A stretch of 32,935 bases of DNA from Atopobiaceae bacterium (GTDB taxonomy: Bacteria; Actinomycetota; Coriobacteriia; Coriobacteriales; Atopobiaceae). The stretch is taken from contig JAFWMH010000079.1 in the NCBI GenBank assembly GCA_017510785.1, positions 1-32,935 on the forward strand. The letters are read 5' to 3'. The position numbers and the translations under genes are program-made. The notes under the pieces are model-generated. The model did not search any database. It was not told the origin of the DNA and saw nothing but the letters and a program-made list of their open reading frames with translations. Below are positions 31,576 through 32,935 of the stretch, in pieces. Positions within the stretch are counted from its first letter, which is position 1. The number at the start of each line of letters is the position of its first letter.

Positions 31576-32006
31576 TTCGCGACCCTCCTCGCCGCAGCCA
31601 TAACCGCCTCCACAGCCGCCATGAAGTCAGCTTCTTTGCACAGCGCAAGCCCCTGCCCCTCTTCGCCAAGGACCACGAGCTTGTCTCCAGATTTGATGCC
31701 GAACAGGTCGCGCGCCTCTTTGGGAATGACAACTTGCCCTCGTTCGCCAACTCTCACAAAGCCGAACAGGTGCTTGCCGCGCGGCGGGGCAGCGATTCCC
31801 ATTCCGCCGTCATCGAAGGAAACCAGCATGTCGAGCGTCGTCCCGAGCGTCTCGGCGAGCGCTGCTGCGTGTTCGAGATCGGGCGATGTCTCACCCGATT
31901 CCCATTTCGCCACCGTCTGGCGCGACACGCCGACTGCTTCCGCCAGCTGCTCCTGCGTGCGCCCGGCGGCCATCCGCGTTGTCAGTATGTTGTCAGCGAT
32001 GCTCAT
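31572..32006 (-). CDS. XRE-AbrB fusion transcriptional regulator
   Basis: 144 residues. The N-terminal XRE helix-turn-helix (about 5-60) has RTQEQLAEAVGVSRQTVAKWE and ETSPDLEHAAALAETLG. After a short linker, an AbrB-type hairpin (about 88-125) has VGERGQVVIPKEARDLFGI and SGDKLVVLGEE, closely like the stand-alone protein at 4932-5141. Both domains bind DNA, so the protein may read two half-sites. The ATG at 32006 is preferred because XRE proteins start this way; RBS AAAGGA is 11 bp away. It forms an operon with the hydrolase, overlapping by four bases, and is likely to control it. Confidence 0.88.
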   Translation of the reverse strand: MSIADNILTTRMAAGRTQEQLAEAVGVSRQTVAKWESGETSPDLEHAAALAETLGTTLDMLVSFDDGGMGIAAPPRGKHLFGFVRVGERGQVVIPKEARDLFGIKSGDKLVVLGEEGQGLALCKEADFMAAVEAVMAAARRVAK

Positions 32007-32058
32007 GTTTGCGCCATTCCTTTCATGAAGGCAAGCAATCAATCCGTCTTGCCGCGTG

Positions 32059-32215
32059 CTACGCCACTTCGAAAATCAAGTTGAACTCCACGGTTTTGCC
32101 CGTAGAGCCTGGGTGACGGGAAACCATCCCACATAGCGCGCTCCCGCAGTGGCTTTACGGTCGATGATTTCTCGGTGATCTTGTTGAACTGCACCCGTAC
32201 GTACTCGTATTTCAT
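32059..32215 (-). pseudogene. Frameshifted DUF4177-like small gene
   Basis: ATG 32215 opens MKYEYVRVQFN. A second frame then gives DHREIIDRKATAGARYVGW and FPVTQ, and a third gives EFNLIFEVA to a stop at 32059. Put together this follows DUF4177 (KYEYVxV, REIID, AGxRYVG, LIFE), so at least two small indels have broken it. No single frame covers it. Confidence 0.55.
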
Positions 32216-32253
32216 AGTACATCATTTCATACTATTCATACCTTATATGAAAG
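32211..32253. promoter_or_regulatory. Cluster of TTCATA half-sites
   Basis: TTCATA occurs at 32211, 32228 and 32237, and inverted (TATGAA) at 32248. The last two form a perfect inverted repeat with a 5-bp centre. The first overlaps the start of the broken DUF4177 gene. A likely operator, plausibly of the adjacent XRE-AbrB regulator. Confidence 0.4.
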
Positions 32254-32549
32254 GGTACGACGTCACAAACTGACATACCACCAACTAAACCTGCCAATAT
32301 TAGGCGAATAGTGTTGCGAATGGTTTCCATCCCACATGATTGAAGTACTGGCGGCAAGCACGTGGTTGACACCGAACACCATGACCTATCCCGAGGGACA
32401 CCACGCAGGGCACCAAACCCGACGTGGACGCCATGGCCCCGGCTTTTGCGGTTCGTGGTTCAGCCTGTCGATTGTTTGGCCAGGTAGCCGGCCGAAAGAG
32501 GAAAACACCCGACTTTTGACGAGACTCCCGTTTTTGGCGTCCCAAAATC
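32254..32549. other. Gene-free stretch beside the group II intron
   Basis: Contains a possible minus-strand promoter (TTGTGA at 32270-32265) and then 3' flanking DNA of the intron. Short open frames are present but have no recognisable features. Confidence 0.3.
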
Positions 32550-32935
32550 GGGTAGGAGGCGCGCCGTTAGTCGGCGCGCCGTCCTCCCACACCACCGTGC
32601 GTACCGTTCGGTACACGGCGGTTCCCAGACTTAACACGATAATAGCATGTAGCGGGGGTAGAAGAGGGTCCAGCCTAGCTCGGCGAGCTTTGAGTTGTTC
32701 AACGCTCGGCAGAGGATGCCGCTTCCCGCCACGCGCCAGTAGGCCTTCCGCGAGTTCGCCCACTGCCACGCCTGCCCACGGCCGACGCCGAGGAGCACGA
32801 GGGCGCGGAACTTGGTCCGATTCCGCTTCCAGCACTTCCAGTACACGCAGCGTATCTTGCGTCGGACCCACGAGTCGAGGTCGCGCAGGACGCCCCGCAT
32901 GTCGGCGAGCCGGAAGTAGCCGACCCAGCCGTTCG
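32546..32935 (-). mobile_element. Group II intron, 3' portion (runs off the window)
   Basis: Read leftwards, the maturase gene ends at 32631. Then a domain V hairpin follows (32624-32589: GAACCGCCGTGTACC, GGTACGCACGGTGG) and domain VI (32588-32550: GGGAGG, GGCGCGCC, GACTAAC with the likely branch-point A, GGCGCGCC, CCTACCC). The exact 3' junction, near 32546-32549, is inferred. The 5' part lies outside. Confidence 0.75.
32631..32933 (-). CDS. ltrA: Group II intron reverse transcriptase/maturase, C-terminal part
   Basis: About 100 codons to the stop at 32631, open at the window edge. It reads NGWVGYFRLAD, then LDSWVRRKIRCVYWKCWK and LGVGRGQAWQWANSRKAYWR. This is the maturase (X/GIIM) domain that binds intron RNA and helps it fold and splice. 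The reverse transcriptase domain with YADD lies beyond the window. The protein ends shortly after the X domain, without an HNH endonuclease, so target-site use would rely on other mechanisms. Codon use and the RNA domains downstream support an intact 3' end. Confidence 0.85.
   Translation of the reverse strand, partial: NGWVGYFRLADMRGVLRDLDSWVRRKIRCVYWKCWKRNRTKFRALVLLGVGRGQAWQWANSRKAYWRVAGSGILCRALNNSKLAELGWTLFYPRYMLLSC

Noticed and set aside
32300..32545. 81-codon minus-strand frame beside the intron
   Set aside because: No recognisable motif or ribosome site; it abuts the intron end.

Overview
The window reads as a chromosomal segment of a moderately high-GC Actinomycetota bacterium. It most resembles the gut Coriobacteriia (Eggerthellaceae-like). 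This placement is an inference: it rests on the frequent ATGA overlaps, the LytS-type kinase paired with a regulator whose output domain is SARP-like, the hybrid kinases, and the short AbrB-type regulators of the form GQIVIPKEARD. No rRNA or tRNA gene was recognised.

Layout. 1-1160 is repeat-rich and non-coding, apart from a possible gene tail at 1-42. 1193-3799 (minus) is a compact unit: a secreted, membrane-anchored DUF2207-like protein ending in a (CSS)n cysteine tail, a radical SAM/SPASM enzyme that starts at its stop codon, and a YdjM-like membrane hydrolase. 4164-6328 (plus) holds a damaged DUF4160 gene, DUF2442, an AbrB-type regulator and a GT1-like glycosyltransferase. 6366-9929 (minus) holds a Cof-type HAD phosphatase and an EAL protein with a degenerate GGDEF. 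10169-10690 is a nitroreductase.

10745-17242 looks like a defence island. It contains an ATPase/DUF4276 pair, a dynamin-like GTPase followed by a Swt1-like HEPN protein with an RX4H motif, one orphan type I-C CRISPR repeat, and a bacterial-type PARG (minus). 17440-18079 holds a small protein with a Nif11-like leader joined to a four-cysteine ribbon, and a VapB-like antitoxin whose VapC partner is cut to about 28 codons. 18278-22524 (plus) carries an esterase, a LytS-type kinase with its response regulator, and an ECF sigma factor followed by a small unknown gene. 22779-24476 (minus) is a repeat-rich membrane protein with a SPOR domain.

24540-26660 is a second repeat-rich, gene-free region that shares elements with the left end, including a composite element with inverted ends and many copies of a TTGCACAGGTCGA motif. 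26748-32215 holds an HAD-IB hydrolase, a hybrid histidine kinase with two receivers, a C-terminal scrap of a dicarboxylate symporter, a small conserved protein, an alpha/beta hydrolase with its XRE-AbrB regulator, and a frameshifted DUF4177 gene. The right edge is the 3' end of a group II intron with its maturase reading leftwards.

The two most promising undescribed systems are the CSS-tail protein with its translationally coupled radical SAM enzyme (1863-3799) and the GTPase/HEPN pair (12749-15979). Neither function can be proved from sequence alone.
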